This document shows positions 18,026-26,108 of a stretch of DNA of 64,000 nucleotides, piece after piece. The notes below the pieces were generated by a model. That model had not been told where the DNA came from. It saw nothing but the letters and a program-made list of their open reading frames with translations, and ran no database searches. Origin of the DNA: Mycobacterium sp. ACS1612 (lineage in GTDB: Bacteria; Actinomycetota; Actinomycetes; Mycobacteriales; Mycobacteriaceae). Made by a program: the position numbers and the translations under genes. The stretch spans positions 124,001-188,000 of the forward strand of contig NZ_LZHZ01000054.1 of assembly GCF_001667505.1 (NCBI RefSeq), given 5' to 3'. Numbering within the stretch: the stretch's first letter is position 1; each line of letters opens with the position of its first letter.

Positions 18026-19512
18026 CGGCAGTCCTTCAGCACGAGTGAAACCGCGTCGGTCAGGGTGGCGGCCACGCGGGCGCGTGCCCTGGCGTCGCTG
18101 ATCTCCTGTCGTCGGGTCCGTTCGGTGGGCACCAGCACCACGTCGGCGTTCGCCGAGAGCGCCGCCTCGACGTCGCCGCCGGTGTCGCCGATCATCACGC
18201 ACCGTGTCGGGTCAACGCCGAGCGCGTCGGCGGCGGCCTCGACCATGCCCGCCGCGGGCTTGCGGCAGCGGCACCCGTCTCCTTCGTCATGGGTGCAGAT
18301 CTGCCAGGAATCGAACGGCCCAAGCAACGCATCGACTTTCGCGTTGACAGCCTCCAGCTGTTCGGCGGTGATCAAGCCCTTCGCGACCCCGGACTGATTG
18401 GTCACAATGGCGAGCAGCAGCCCGCGTTCGCGCAGCCGACCCAGCGCGTCGAGGGCACCCGGGACCGGTCGGACGCCGCCGGGATCGTTGAGGTACGGGC
18501 TGTCTTCGATGATCGTGTCGTCACGGTCCAGCAGGACGGCAAGCGGCGGGTCCCGGCGCGCCGCCCGGAAGGTCCACTCGCCATACACGCGATGCGCCAC
18601 GGCGGTGGGCGGGATCAGGATGCTGGTCAACGCGATTCGGCCGGCCTCGACCGGGGTGTGCGGACCCGCCCAGAATCGTCGCGCGGCGAATTCGGCTGTC
18701 AGCGCGCACCAGAGTTGAGTCGCGCGTCGCGCGAGTCGCCCATGACAGGTCAGCGATGCGATCAGCGCGGTGGCGGCCGCCAGGCACGTCATTGCGTGGC
18801 CGGGCATCCGTCCACGGCCTTCCCCGATGGCGGTCCGCCAGGTCCTCCCGTGCTTGCGACGCATCAGCGCGTTGTCCCGGTTGCCGATCTGCGCCCTGAT
18901 ACTGCTGAACAGCGTCGCCTTGGCCACCGGATGAGTGCATCGCCGCGCGCCGTTGACAATGTTGTTGCCCGACATGGTGATTCGGAGCGCCAGATCGGAA
19001 TCCTCCCGATACGCGCGGGGAAAGCGCTCGTCGAATCCGCCGATGGCTACCAACGCCGAACGCCGATAGGCCATATCGGCGGTGATCCACTTGGCATCCG
19101 ACAGTCGCTGGGTGCGCCGCTCGTCGTCGGTGGCCCTGCGGCCTGCCACTCGCGGCACCTCGATGATCGCCTGTGAACCGGCAGCGCCGGCTTCTTCGGC
19201 CGCGGCGAGGTCGTCGGCCAGCGCGCTGAACCAATTCGCCTGCGGTAGCACGTCATCGTCGAGGAAACAGATCCACGCGCAGCGGGTGGCGCGCCACCCC
19301 ACATTGCGCGCGGCGGCGGGGCCCCTGGCGCCGCTGCGCAGCACCCGCACAGCCAAATTCGACGCCACATGCAACGGTGTCGACGTGTCGGCTCGATCGT
19401 CGACGACGATCACCTCAGCCGGCCGGGGCCCCGCGGAGCCGTCGAGTTCTGCCAGCAGACGGTGAAGCGAGTCCCGGCCGATGGTCGGTATCACGATGGC
19501 GTAGCCCGTCAT
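18022..19512 (-). CDS. fused family 2 glycosyltransferase and GmhB-like heptose-bisphosphate phosphatase
   Basis: A 496-residue fusion. Residues 1-315 are a GT2/GT-A glycosyltransferase: YAIVIPTIGRDSL, VVDDRADT, CFLDDDVLPQANW (metal site Asp85-87) and REDSDLALRI. Residues 325-496 are a HAD-IIIA phosphatase. The nucleophile motif is LLDRDDTI (Asp329, Asp331), followed by IVTNQSGVAKG, a CTHDEGDGCRCRKP zinc loop and MIGDTGGDVEAA, as in D-glycero-D-manno-heptose-1,7-bisphosphate 7-phosphatase. This supplies the one step missing between the kinase and adenylyltransferase reactions of HldE. The start ATG at 19512 overlaps the carbamoyltransferase stop. Confidence 0.87.
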   Translation of the reverse strand: MTGYAIVIPTIGRDSLHRLLAELDGSAGPRPAEVIVVDDRADTSTPLHVASNLAVRVLRSGARGPAAARNVGWRATRCAWICFLDDDVLPQANWFSALADDLAAAEEAGAAGSQAIIEVPRVAGRRATDDERRTQRLSDAKWITADMAYRRSALVAIGGFDERFPRAYREDSDLALRITMSGNNIVNGARRCTHPVAKATLFSSIRAQIGNRDNALMRRKHGRTWRTAIGEGRGRMPGHAMTCLAAATALIASLTCHGRLARRATQLWCALTAEFAARRFWAGPHTPVEAGRIALTSILIPPTAVAHRVYGEWTFRAARRDPPLAVLLDRDDTIIEDSPYLNDPGGVRPVPGALDALGRLRERGLLLAIVTNQSGVAKGLITAEQLEAVNAKVDALLGPFDSWQICTHDEGDGCRCRKPAAGMVEAAADALGVDPTRCVMIGDTGGDVEAALSANADVVLVPTERTRRQEISDARARARVAATLTDAVSLVLKDCR

Positions 19513-21122
19513 CGGGGCCGACTCACCAGAAACGGGCCGATCGCCAACACGTCGATCGGCGCGCTGCCGAAGCACTCCAATGCGTCGCGGGGGCTGTCGA
19601 CCATCGGTCGGCCCGACGTGTTGAAGCTGGTGTTGACCACCACCGGCACACCCGTACGTTCGCAGAACCGACTGAGGGTGGCGTGCAGCAGCGCGTTCGT
19701 CGGCTCGACGGTCTGTACCCGCGCGGTGCCGTCGACGTGGGTGACGGCAGGGATCTTCGGCCGCCACTCGGCGGCGACGTCGTGTACGAACAACATGTAC
19801 GGGCTGGGAATCGGTCCGCCCGAGAAGATTTCGCTCGCGCGCTCAGCTAGAACCATCGGGGCGACGGGACGGAATTGCTCGCGGCCTTTGACGGTGTTGA
19901 GCCGCTCCAGGTTTGCGCTGTTGCGCGGGTCGGCGAGCAGGGAGCGTCCACCGAGCGCGCGCGGCCCGAACTCCGCGCGGCCCTGGAACCACCCCACCAG
20001 CAGATCGTCGGCGAGCGCGTCGCCGACGGCGGCGGCATAGTCCACGGGCCGCTCGTAGGCCAGCGCCGCCTCACGCAGAGTCGACTCGATTTCGTCGTCG
20101 GAGAATCCGCGACCCAACTGGGCGGTCGGCATGGGAGCGAGCGGTTCGCCTGCCTCGCCCGCGAGGGCGAGTGCGGCACCCAGCGCGGTGCCGGAGTCCC
20201 CCGCGGCGGGTTGCACCCAGACGTTGCTGAAGCCGCCGTGCTGCCACAGCTTCGAGTTGGCCACACAGTTGAGCGCCACTCCCCCTGCTAGACAGAGGTT
20301 TTCGTACTCGGTTTGGTCCCGCAGCCAACGGACGAGGTCGAGAAGCACCTCTTCGACCACTTTCTGCACGCTGCAGGCCAAGTCAAAATTGTGTTCCCCG
20401 CGCGTGCCGAACTCCGTCCAGTCCACCGGCTCGGTGCGGAAGCCGCCCTCGCCGGTGGCATAGACCAATTCGCGGAACCGGTCGGCGAACCGCGGCGTCC
20501 CGTAGGACGCCATCGCCATCACCTTGTACTCGTCGCTGGAACGTTTGAAGCCCAGATGCTCGGTGAGGTCTTCGTAGAGCAGGCCCAGGGAATGCGGCAA
20601 GGCCTGGGTGGCCAGCACGTCGATCTTGCTGTCTGTGAAGCTGCCCGCCAACATCGACGTCCGCTCCCCCCGGCCGTCGACCACCAGGACGGCACAATCG
20701 GGATGCGGCGACGCGAGGGCGCTCGACGCGGCGTGCGCCACGTGATGGCGGACATGCCGCACGATCGCGGAATCCAGTCCTGGAAGGGCAGCCTGCAGAA
20801 AGCGCGGCGCCCGCTCGGCATACATGGTGCGCAGGTACTCCCAGTCGCAATCGAAACCGCCTGCCGTCACGTCGGCTTCGGCCATCAGCCGTGGGTCGTA
20901 CGAGTAGCCGACCGCATCGAGGTCTGACGGCCGAAGCCCTGCCTCGGCGAGGCACCATTGCGCCGCCTGAGCCGGCAGTTCCCATGTGGAGAACGGCACC
21001 GCCTGCTTACCGTGCTTGCGCCGTGAGAATCGTTCCTCCTCCGCCGCCGCGATGATCTGACCGTCGACGACCAGCGCCGCGGCCGGGTCGTGGAACACCG
21101 CGTTTATGCCGAGTATGCGCAC
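19509..21122 (-). CDS. carbamoyltransferase (NodU/CmcH family)
   Basis: A 537-residue O-carbamoyltransferase. The N-terminal Kae1-like domain starts ILGINAVFHDPAAALVVDG with AAAEEERFSRRKHGK, the metal site HHVAHAAS and the LAGGVALNC motif. The C-terminal domain carries AEFGPRALGGRSLLADPR, typical of carbamoyl-AMP formation and transfer. The family uses carbamoyl phosphate and ATP to carbamoylate hydroxyls of sugars or antibiotics, for example nodulation factors. The start is the GTG at 21122, with AGGAGA upstream. It is the second gene of the operon, so it probably decorates the heptose-containing glycan. Confidence 0.9.
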   Translation of the reverse strand: MRILGINAVFHDPAAALVVDGQIIAAAEEERFSRRKHGKQAVPFSTWELPAQAAQWCLAEAGLRPSDLDAVGYSYDPRLMAEADVTAGGFDCDWEYLRTMYAERAPRFLQAALPGLDSAIVRHVRHHVAHAASSALASPHPDCAVLVVDGRGERTSMLAGSFTDSKIDVLATQALPHSLGLLYEDLTEHLGFKRSSDEYKVMAMASYGTPRFADRFRELVYATGEGGFRTEPVDWTEFGTRGEHNFDLACSVQKVVEEVLLDLVRWLRDQTEYENLCLAGGVALNCVANSKLWQHGGFSNVWVQPAAGDSGTALGAALALAGEAGEPLAPMPTAQLGRGFSDDEIESTLREAALAYERPVDYAAAVGDALADDLLVGWFQGRAEFGPRALGGRSLLADPRNSANLERLNTVKGREQFRPVAPMVLAERASEIFSGGPIPSPYMLFVHDVAAEWRPKIPAVTHVDGTARVQTVEPTNALLHATLSRFCERTGVPVVVNTSFNTSGRPMVDSPRDALECFGSAPIDVLAIGPFLVSRPR

Positions 21123-21132
21123 TAGGAATCTC

Positions 21133-22113
21133 CTATCTTCCCTGCAGGGCAGCGGATTTCGAGAGATTTGCGTCTCGCTGGGCACGGAACCACTTCAGTG
21201 TGGCCGCCAGCCCCGTCCGGTAGTCGACCCGTGGTCGCCAGCGCAGCCGTTCACCGGCGACGGTGATGTCCGGACAGCGACGCTGCGGATCGTCCTCAAC
21301 CGCGGGCAGAAAGTGAATCGGGGACCGACTGCCCGCGAGGTCGCGGACGAGTTCGGCGATGTGCAGCACCGACAGCTCATCGGGATTTCCGATGTTGACC
21401 GGGCCAGCGAAGTCGGATCGGGCCAGCGCGAGCAGCCCCTCGACAGTGTCGTCCACAAAACACAGTGAGCGGGTCTGGTGGCCGGTGCCGGTCACCGTGA
21501 TCGGTTCTCCCGCCAGCGCCTGATGGCAGAACGTCGGGACCATGCGGCCGTCGTCGGAGCGCATCCCCGGCCCATAGGTGTTGAAGATGCGCGCCACGCC
21601 CACGTCGGCCGAACGCACCCGCCGATACGCGAACGTCAACGCTTCTGCGAACCGCTTCGCCTCGTCGTACACGCTTCGCGGCCCAATCGGATTGACGTTT
21701 CCCCAATATGTTTCGGGTTGCGGATGCTGCAGCGGGTCACCGTAGACCTCGCTGGTCGACGCCAACACCATGCGCGCGCCGCAGCGTTCCGCGATGTCGA
21801 GGGCGTTGGCGGTGCCCAGGGCGCCGGTCCGCATGGTCTGTACCGGCAGGCGCAGGTAGTCGACCGGTGATGCCGGCGAGGCCAAATGCAGCACGGTGTC
21901 GACATCGACGTGTGTGCGCAGCGGTTCGCCGATGTCGTGCCGTATGAAGTGGTAGCCGGACTTGCCGAGAAACGCGGTCGCTGCCGACGCGGCGCTCGTC
22001 GACAGGTCGTCGACGCAGAACACCTCTACGCCATCATCGAGCAGGCGTGCGCACATATGTGCACCGAGGAACCCCCCGCCGCCGGTGACCATCACGCGGT
22101 TGAGTTCATGCAT
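21133..22113 (-). CDS. UDP-glucuronate decarboxylase (UDP-xylose synthase)-like epimerase
   Basis: A 326-residue extended SDR close to UDP-xylose synthase. It has VMVTGGGGFLGAHMC, HLASPASPVDYLRLPVQTM, and the diagnostic run ASTSEVYGDP..HPQPETYWGNVNPIGPRS followed by YDEAKR. RIFNTYGPGMRSDDGRMVP and TRSLCFVDD follow. UXS enzymes convert UDP-glucuronate to UDP-xylose by decarboxylation with bound NAD+. The substrate would come from the UDP-glucose dehydrogenase at the operon's other end. The ATG at 22113 has GGAGGA upstream. It is the first gene of the operon, 40 bp from a divergent glycosyltransferase gene. Confidence 0.82.
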   Translation of the reverse strand: MHELNRVMVTGGGGFLGAHMCARLLDDGVEVFCVDDLSTSAASAATAFLGKSGYHFIRHDIGEPLRTHVDVDTVLHLASPASPVDYLRLPVQTMRTGALGTANALDIAERCGARMVLASTSEVYGDPLQHPQPETYWGNVNPIGPRSVYDEAKRFAEALTFAYRRVRSADVGVARIFNTYGPGMRSDDGRMVPTFCHQALAGEPITVTGTGHQTRSLCFVDDTVEGLLALARSDFAGPVNIGNPDELSVLHIAELVRDLAGSRSPIHFLPAVEDDPQRRCPDITVAGERLRWRPRVDYRTGLAATLKWFRAQRDANLSKSAALQGR

Positions 22114-22153
22114 CGGTGTTTGTCCTCCGTTGCCGTGGGTAGGCGGCACCGTT

Positions 22154-23032
22154 ATGGATGCCATGGCCCGCACGTCGTTCGTCATCGCCAGCCGCAACCG
22201 CGCTCACGAGCTGGCCACCACGGTTGCCAGGTTGCTCGACAGCACGTGTTGCCCAATCATTGTCGTGGACAACGATTCCCACGACGATTCCGTCGCAGTC
22301 ATGAATCACGTCGCGGCCAGGGCCGCGGGCCGTCTGCGCGTCATCGAGCTGACCCAGAACCTGGGAGCGGTGGGCCGCAATATCGGGGTCCGCGCGGCAA
22401 AAACGCCGTATGTCGCGTTCTGCGACGACGACTCGTGGTGGACGCCTGAGTCCCCCGCGATCGGCGCCGCGCTGTTCGACCGGCACCCGTCGCTGGGTCT
22501 GGTAGCCGCGCGCACGATCGTCTGGCCGCAGGACCGGGAGGACCCGTTCTGTGCCCAGCTGGCCGCCAGCCCCCTCGGTCGCCGTTCCGATCTGCCGGGA
22601 CCGTCCGTGCTTGGATTCATGAGTTGTGCGGCGATGGTGCGTAAGCAGGCGTTCGAGGCGGCAGGCGGTTTCAGCGAAATCCTGCACTTCCGCGGCGAGG
22701 AGGAGTTGCTCGCGGTCGACATGGCCGTGCTCGGCTGGGATCTGTGCTACTGCCCGGATCTCGTCGCGATCCACGAGCCGTCCGCCGTGCGAAGAAGCAC
22801 TGCGGCACAGGACGCTCGAACACTGCGTAACGCGGTGCTGACGACGTGGATGAGGCGCCCAATGCCCCACTGCTTCAGAGCGGCTGGTGCGCTGTTCGCG
22901 GCCGCGCTGAAGGATCGTGAGCATGCGCGGGCCGCTGTCGAGGCGATTCGGCGGCTGCCGGATGTCGTCAACGAGCGCAGGCAGCTGCCGGCCAGTGTGG
23001 AACGCGCGCTGACCGTGCTGGAGTCGCGATGA
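22154..23032 (+). CDS. family 2 glycosyltransferase
   Basis: A 292-residue GT-A glycosyltransferase. TSFVIASRNRAHELATTV and IIVVDNDSHDDSV form the nucleotide-binding strands, FCDDDSWW is the DxD metal site, and GGFSEILHFRGEEELLAVDMA is the acceptor-side region. It has no transmembrane segment, so it is cytoplasmic or peripheral. The ATG at 22154 is chosen; an ATG at 22163 is an alternative. It is divergently transcribed from the nine-gene operon and convergent with the GT4 gene at 23038, so it belongs to the same locus but a separate transcript. Confidence 0.8.
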   Translation: MDAMARTSFVIASRNRAHELATTVARLLDSTCCPIIVVDNDSHDDSVAVMNHVAARAAGRLRVIELTQNLGAVGRNIGVRAAKTPYVAFCDDDSWWTPESPAIGAALFDRHPSLGLVAARTIVWPQDREDPFCAQLAASPLGRRSDLPGPSVLGFMSCAAMVRKQAFEAAGGFSEILHFRGEEELLAVDMAVLGWDLCYCPDLVAIHEPSAVRRSTAAQDARTLRNAVLTTWMRRPMPHCFRAAGALFAAALKDREHARAAVEAIRRLPDVVNERRQLPASVERALTVLESR

Positions 23033-23037
23033 ATCCG

Positions 23038-24267
23038 TCATCCCGACGAGAGCTTCGACGCCGGCGCAGCCGGAACAAGTCGCTCGGGGGGGACCAACCG
23101 GTCGTAGATCCGCAACGTGTCCGCGGCGATCCGGTCCCAGGAGTAGCGGGCCTTCGCACGGTCGCGGCCTGCGGCGCCGAGGCTCTGCCGCAGAAACTCG
23201 TCGCGCACCAACTGTTTGATGGCTGCAGCCACGTGGGCAGGGCTATTCGGCTCGACCAATTGGCCGGTGACGTCGTGCACGACGGTGTCGAGCATGCCGC
23301 CGACCGCCGCGGCCACCACCGGCACACCGCACGCCATTGCCTCCAGCGGCACGATGCCGAACGGCTCGTACCATGGTGTGCAGGCGACTACGTCGGCTGA
23401 CCGAAGAATGGCCGGCATATCGCCGCGCGCGACCGACCCGTACAGGTACACACGGTCGGCGACGCCGAGTTCGTCAGCCAGCCTCAGCAGTCGGCAGGCT
23501 TCCTTGTCCTTGCTCAGTTGCGACTTCTCCGGGCCACCGACAATGACCAGTTCGGTGTCGGGAATCGCGGGCAACGCCCGTATGACGACGTCGAAACCCT
23601 TGCGGGGCACGAACCTTCCGACGCTTACGATGCGATGGCGATGGCCGCGCGGGGCCACCGGGCCTTCCGGGGTGAAGATGTCCACATCCACGCCGCAGGG
23701 CACGACCGACATCCTGGCGCGCGATCGGCCCAGCCGGACCAATTCGAAGACCTCGTCGGTACAGGTGGCGGCGACCCATGAGGCGCCGCGCGCCACCATC
23801 GCCTCGAGGCGCCGGCGCTCCTCGGGACTGGTGTCGTTGGCACCTTGGTGTCGGCGCTTCACCACACCGAGCGCATGGAAGGTCTGTACCGCAGGGATTC
23901 CCAGATGGCGGGCGGCCAATTGGGTTGCGACCCCCGACATCCAAAAATGGGCGTGCGTCACGTCCGGCCGATCGGCGCTCCACTGCGCGTCCAAGAATTG
24001 TGCGAACGGACCCATGTGGCGCAGCAATTCGTCCTTCGGCAGGTGTTCGGCAGGTCCCGCGGGTACATGCACGACCGTGTACCCCTGCGGCATGTCGACG
24101 CGTTCCGGCAACTCCGGGTCGTCACGCCGGGTGTACACCGTCACCGTGTGGCCTCGGCGCGTCAACGCCGCTGACAGCTCGGCGACATGCACGTTCTGTC
24201 CGCCAGCGTCGGCGCCGCCGAGGACGGCCAGCGGACTGGCATGTTCGGAGACCATCGCGACCTTCAT
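23038..24267 (-). CDS. family 4 glycosyltransferase
   Basis: A 409-residue GT-B glycosyltransferase of the GT4 type. The N-terminal domain starts MKVAMVSEHASPLAVLGGADAGGQNVHV with a typical glycine-rich GGADAGGQNVHV acceptor loop. The C-terminal donor domain has VSVGRFVPRKGFDVVIRAL and the E(x7)E motif in EPFGIVPLEAMACGVPVV. It resembles actinobacterial mannosyl/GlcNAc transferases such as MshA, but no substrate can be fixed. The ATG at 24267 has GGGAGG upstream and overlaps the preceding GT gene stop (ATGA). Confidence 0.84.
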   Translation of the reverse strand: MKVAMVSEHASPLAVLGGADAGGQNVHVAELSAALTRRGHTVTVYTRRDDPELPERVDMPQGYTVVHVPAGPAEHLPKDELLRHMGPFAQFLDAQWSADRPDVTHAHFWMSGVATQLAARHLGIPAVQTFHALGVVKRRHQGANDTSPEERRRLEAMVARGASWVAATCTDEVFELVRLGRSRARMSVVPCGVDVDIFTPEGPVAPRGHRHRIVSVGRFVPRKGFDVVIRALPAIPDTELVIVGGPEKSQLSKDKEACRLLRLADELGVADRVYLYGSVARGDMPAILRSADVVACTPWYEPFGIVPLEAMACGVPVVAAAVGGMLDTVVHDVTGQLVEPNSPAHVAAAIKQLVRDEFLRQSLGAAGRDRAKARYSWDRIAADTLRIYDRLVPPERLVPAAPASKLSSG

Positions 24268-25253
24268 CGGGACCCTCCCTTCGAGCGCTGTCCGCATGTG
24301 GTTTGGATGACGTCGTCCCATTCGGCGAGGAACCGGTCGAGTCCGAAATGGGTCGTGGCGAAGTCGCGGGCGGCCTTGCCAGCCGCGGAGGCGGCGGAGA
24401 CGTCGGTGACGAACCCCTCCAGCGCATGCGCCAGCGTCGAGACGTCCGCGCTGACCACGCCAGCCTCCTGGGGCACCACCAGCGGTGCCATGGTGGACGC
24501 GACCGCCACCACCGGCATGCCCAGGAACATCGCCTCGATCAGGGAGAGCCCGAGGGAGGTCCACCGTGCGGTGTGCAGATAGACCCGCCGCCGCGCCACC
24601 TGGTGCAGTAGCCGCGGTGCCTGCACATCGCCTTTCCCGCAGAGCCGGGGCGGTGCGGACATCGCCTCACTTCCGATGCCCCACACATCGATGGGGGTGT
24701 GCCTCGACAATTCGGCCAGCAAATCGGCGCCGACGGTGCGCCAGCGCCTGCGCGGCTCGTTGATCATGGTGGCGGCGGCGCCGATCTCGCCGGTGTACAG
24801 AAAGCCGGGATCGGCGATGCCATGGTTGATCACCCGGGTCGGCGCCTTGCCGTTGTCCCACATCAATCGGTTGAAGTCAGTCACATGGATCAGCGGAATG
24901 TCGTCGCGCCCGGCCAGCGAGTGCACGCTGTCGACGGCGAAGGGCCGCGGCGCGTTGTGCTCGACGTAGACCGCCGGGATGTCGACGCCGGGCCTGCGAC
25001 CCAACCATCGTGTCGCCAACTCGATTTCAGCGGCCCGCTGCAAGATCACCATGTCAATCTCTTCGGCACGCAACCGACTCCACGAAATCTCCTGCGCGCG
25101 AGGCCATTTCCGTCCACACAGACCTCGGCCGAATTCATCCCGATTCTCGTTCACAGGAAGTACATAGCGATGCCGACCCGCGACGAGTGCCTCCGTCCAC
25201 GACCCATGCACATGCCACACCAATACCGAATGGGCGGCTTGCGATCCCGACAT
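24264..25253 (-). CDS. GT4-like glycosyltransferase
   Basis: A 329-residue glycosyltransferase-like protein. The N-terminal half has LVWHVHGSWTEALVAG and YVEHNAPRPFAVDSVHSLAGRDDIPLIHVTDFNR. The C-terminal half has YLHTARWTSLGLSLIEAMFLGMPVVAVAST, the GT4 donor-site region with a Glu before AMFLG. The canonical E(x7)E is partly degenerate. Cytosolic, no membrane segment. It is coupled by ATGA to the next GT4 gene. The two probably extend the same glycan as the heptose operon. The start at 25253 is an ATG; the 141 bp before the SigF-controlled operon separate it from that unit. Confidence 0.75.
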   Translation of the reverse strand: MSGSQAAHSVLVWHVHGSWTEALVAGRHRYVLPVNENRDEFGRGLCGRKWPRAQEISWSRLRAEEIDMVILQRAAEIELATRWLGRRPGVDIPAVYVEHNAPRPFAVDSVHSLAGRDDIPLIHVTDFNRLMWDNGKAPTRVINHGIADPGFLYTGEIGAAATMINEPRRRWRTVGADLLAELSRHTPIDVWGIGSEAMSAPPRLCGKGDVQAPRLLHQVARRRVYLHTARWTSLGLSLIEAMFLGMPVVAVASTMAPLVVPQEAGVVSADVSTLAHALEGFVTDVSAASAAGKAARDFATTHFGLDRFLAEWDDVIQTTCGQRSKGGSR

Positions 25254-25358
25254 GCGAACCGCTTACCCGAAGCGCTTCACAGGTAACGGTCGAGTGATCG
25301 ACTCTTCGTTAAGTGACTACCCACTTTCGTAAACCGGATCGAACGCGGCCGTTGCCCG

Positions 25359-25384
25359 GTTTTCGGCAAGATCAGAAAGGGTAT
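25359..25384 (+). promoter_or_regulatory. SigF-type promoter for the NRAMP-like operon
   Basis: GTTT (25359-25362), 16 bases, then GGGTAT (25379-25384): a perfect match to the mycobacterial SigF consensus. The first ATG is at 25395, so the transcript would be nearly leaderless. This places the operon 25395-28054 under the sigma factor encoded 15 kb away in the same window. Confidence 0.8.
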
Positions 25385-25394
25385 TCCGGCCGTT

Positions 25395-25601
25395 ATGCCA
25401 GACAGCGAACACCTGCCCGACGACGTGCCAGTCGCCGACGCGGTAGAGCAAACCCGGACGCCCACTGAGCCTGCACTCGACGAAGAGGCCTCCGCCGAAC
25501 CGCCGGACTCCCCGCCGCTGGAGGCGACGGAAGCCGACTGGCAGGAACAGCTCGAGGTCGTCGATCTCGACCCCGAGGATGTCGATCTGGACCTGTCCTG
25601 A
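25395..25601 (+). CDS. small acidic protein, unknown function
   Basis: A 68-residue, strongly acidic protein with no aromatic core apart from one Trp. It contains two related blocks, PVADAVEQ and EATEADWQEQ, and ends in an Asp-rich VVDLDPEDVDLDLS. I do not recognise a domain; it is probably intrinsically disordered. Support for it being real comes from a textbook SigF promoter 11 bases before its ATG and from its position as first gene of an operon. Its acidic tail could interact with metal ions or with the metal transporter two genes down, which is speculation. Confidence 0.6.
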   Translation: MPDSEHLPDDVPVADAVEQTRTPTEPALDEEASAEPPDSPPLEATEADWQEQLEVVDLDPEDVDLDLS

Positions 25602-25643
25602 CAGGCCCGAACGGTGGTGACTGCCGGGCTGACGGGAGCGGCT

Positions 25644-26108
25644 ATGGCACAACTGAATGGACGCCCGCGGCGCTGGCGGACCGGAGCCGTCCTGGTCGCG
25701 ATCTTCGTCGCGTTCGGCCTGCTGTTGACCCGCTGTCCGGCGAACCGTGACGGTATGCCGGGACAACTGGCCCAGTCCATGGAGGAGTCCACCGGCGCGG
25801 CCCGCAGCGGCGCCCTGGCACTGGACATGTGGCTGCAGCGGCGCTCCACCACTGCACTCACCAGCGTTGCGCTCACCGATGCGCGCGACGAGGTTGTCAA
25901 GGCCTTCAAGGGAATTGCCGAGCTGCGGGCAGAGGATCCAGTCGACGTCGACCGCCAGCGCATGCTGGCCCAGTCGATGACCGACATCATCGCGCAACTG
26001 AACGCGGCGGGCGCGTCGATCCGAGACGTCACCAAGGCGCCGCCCGCCCAGAAGGCGCGTGACGACCTGCGCGCGGCGGCCGACGCACTCGAGAGCGCGT
26101 ACCGCTGA
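25644..26108 (+). CDS. membrane-anchored protein of unknown function
   Basis: A 154-residue protein with one N-terminal transmembrane segment or signal anchor (about 11-28, AVLVAIFVAFGLLLT) followed by a helical, soluble region of alternating charged residues. The C-terminal part is likely extracytoplasmic. No known domain is visible. The ATG at 25644 has GGGAG upstream; an upstream GTG at 25614 is less likely. It overlaps the NRAMP-like start by one base (TGATG), so the two are coupled and may act together. Confidence 0.7.
   Translation: MAQLNGRPRRWRTGAVLVAIFVAFGLLLTRCPANRDGMPGQLAQSMEESTGAARSGALALDMWLQRRSTTALTSVALTDARDEVVKAFKGIAELRAEDPVDVDRQRMLAQSMTDIIAQLNAAGASIRDVTKAPPAQKARDDLRAAADALESAYR

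Noticed and set aside
12152..22113. Interpretation as a lipopolysaccharide core cluster
   Set aside because: The gene context is clearly mycobacterial and there is no lipid A or Kdo gene; only the heptose and GT9 chemistry is shared.
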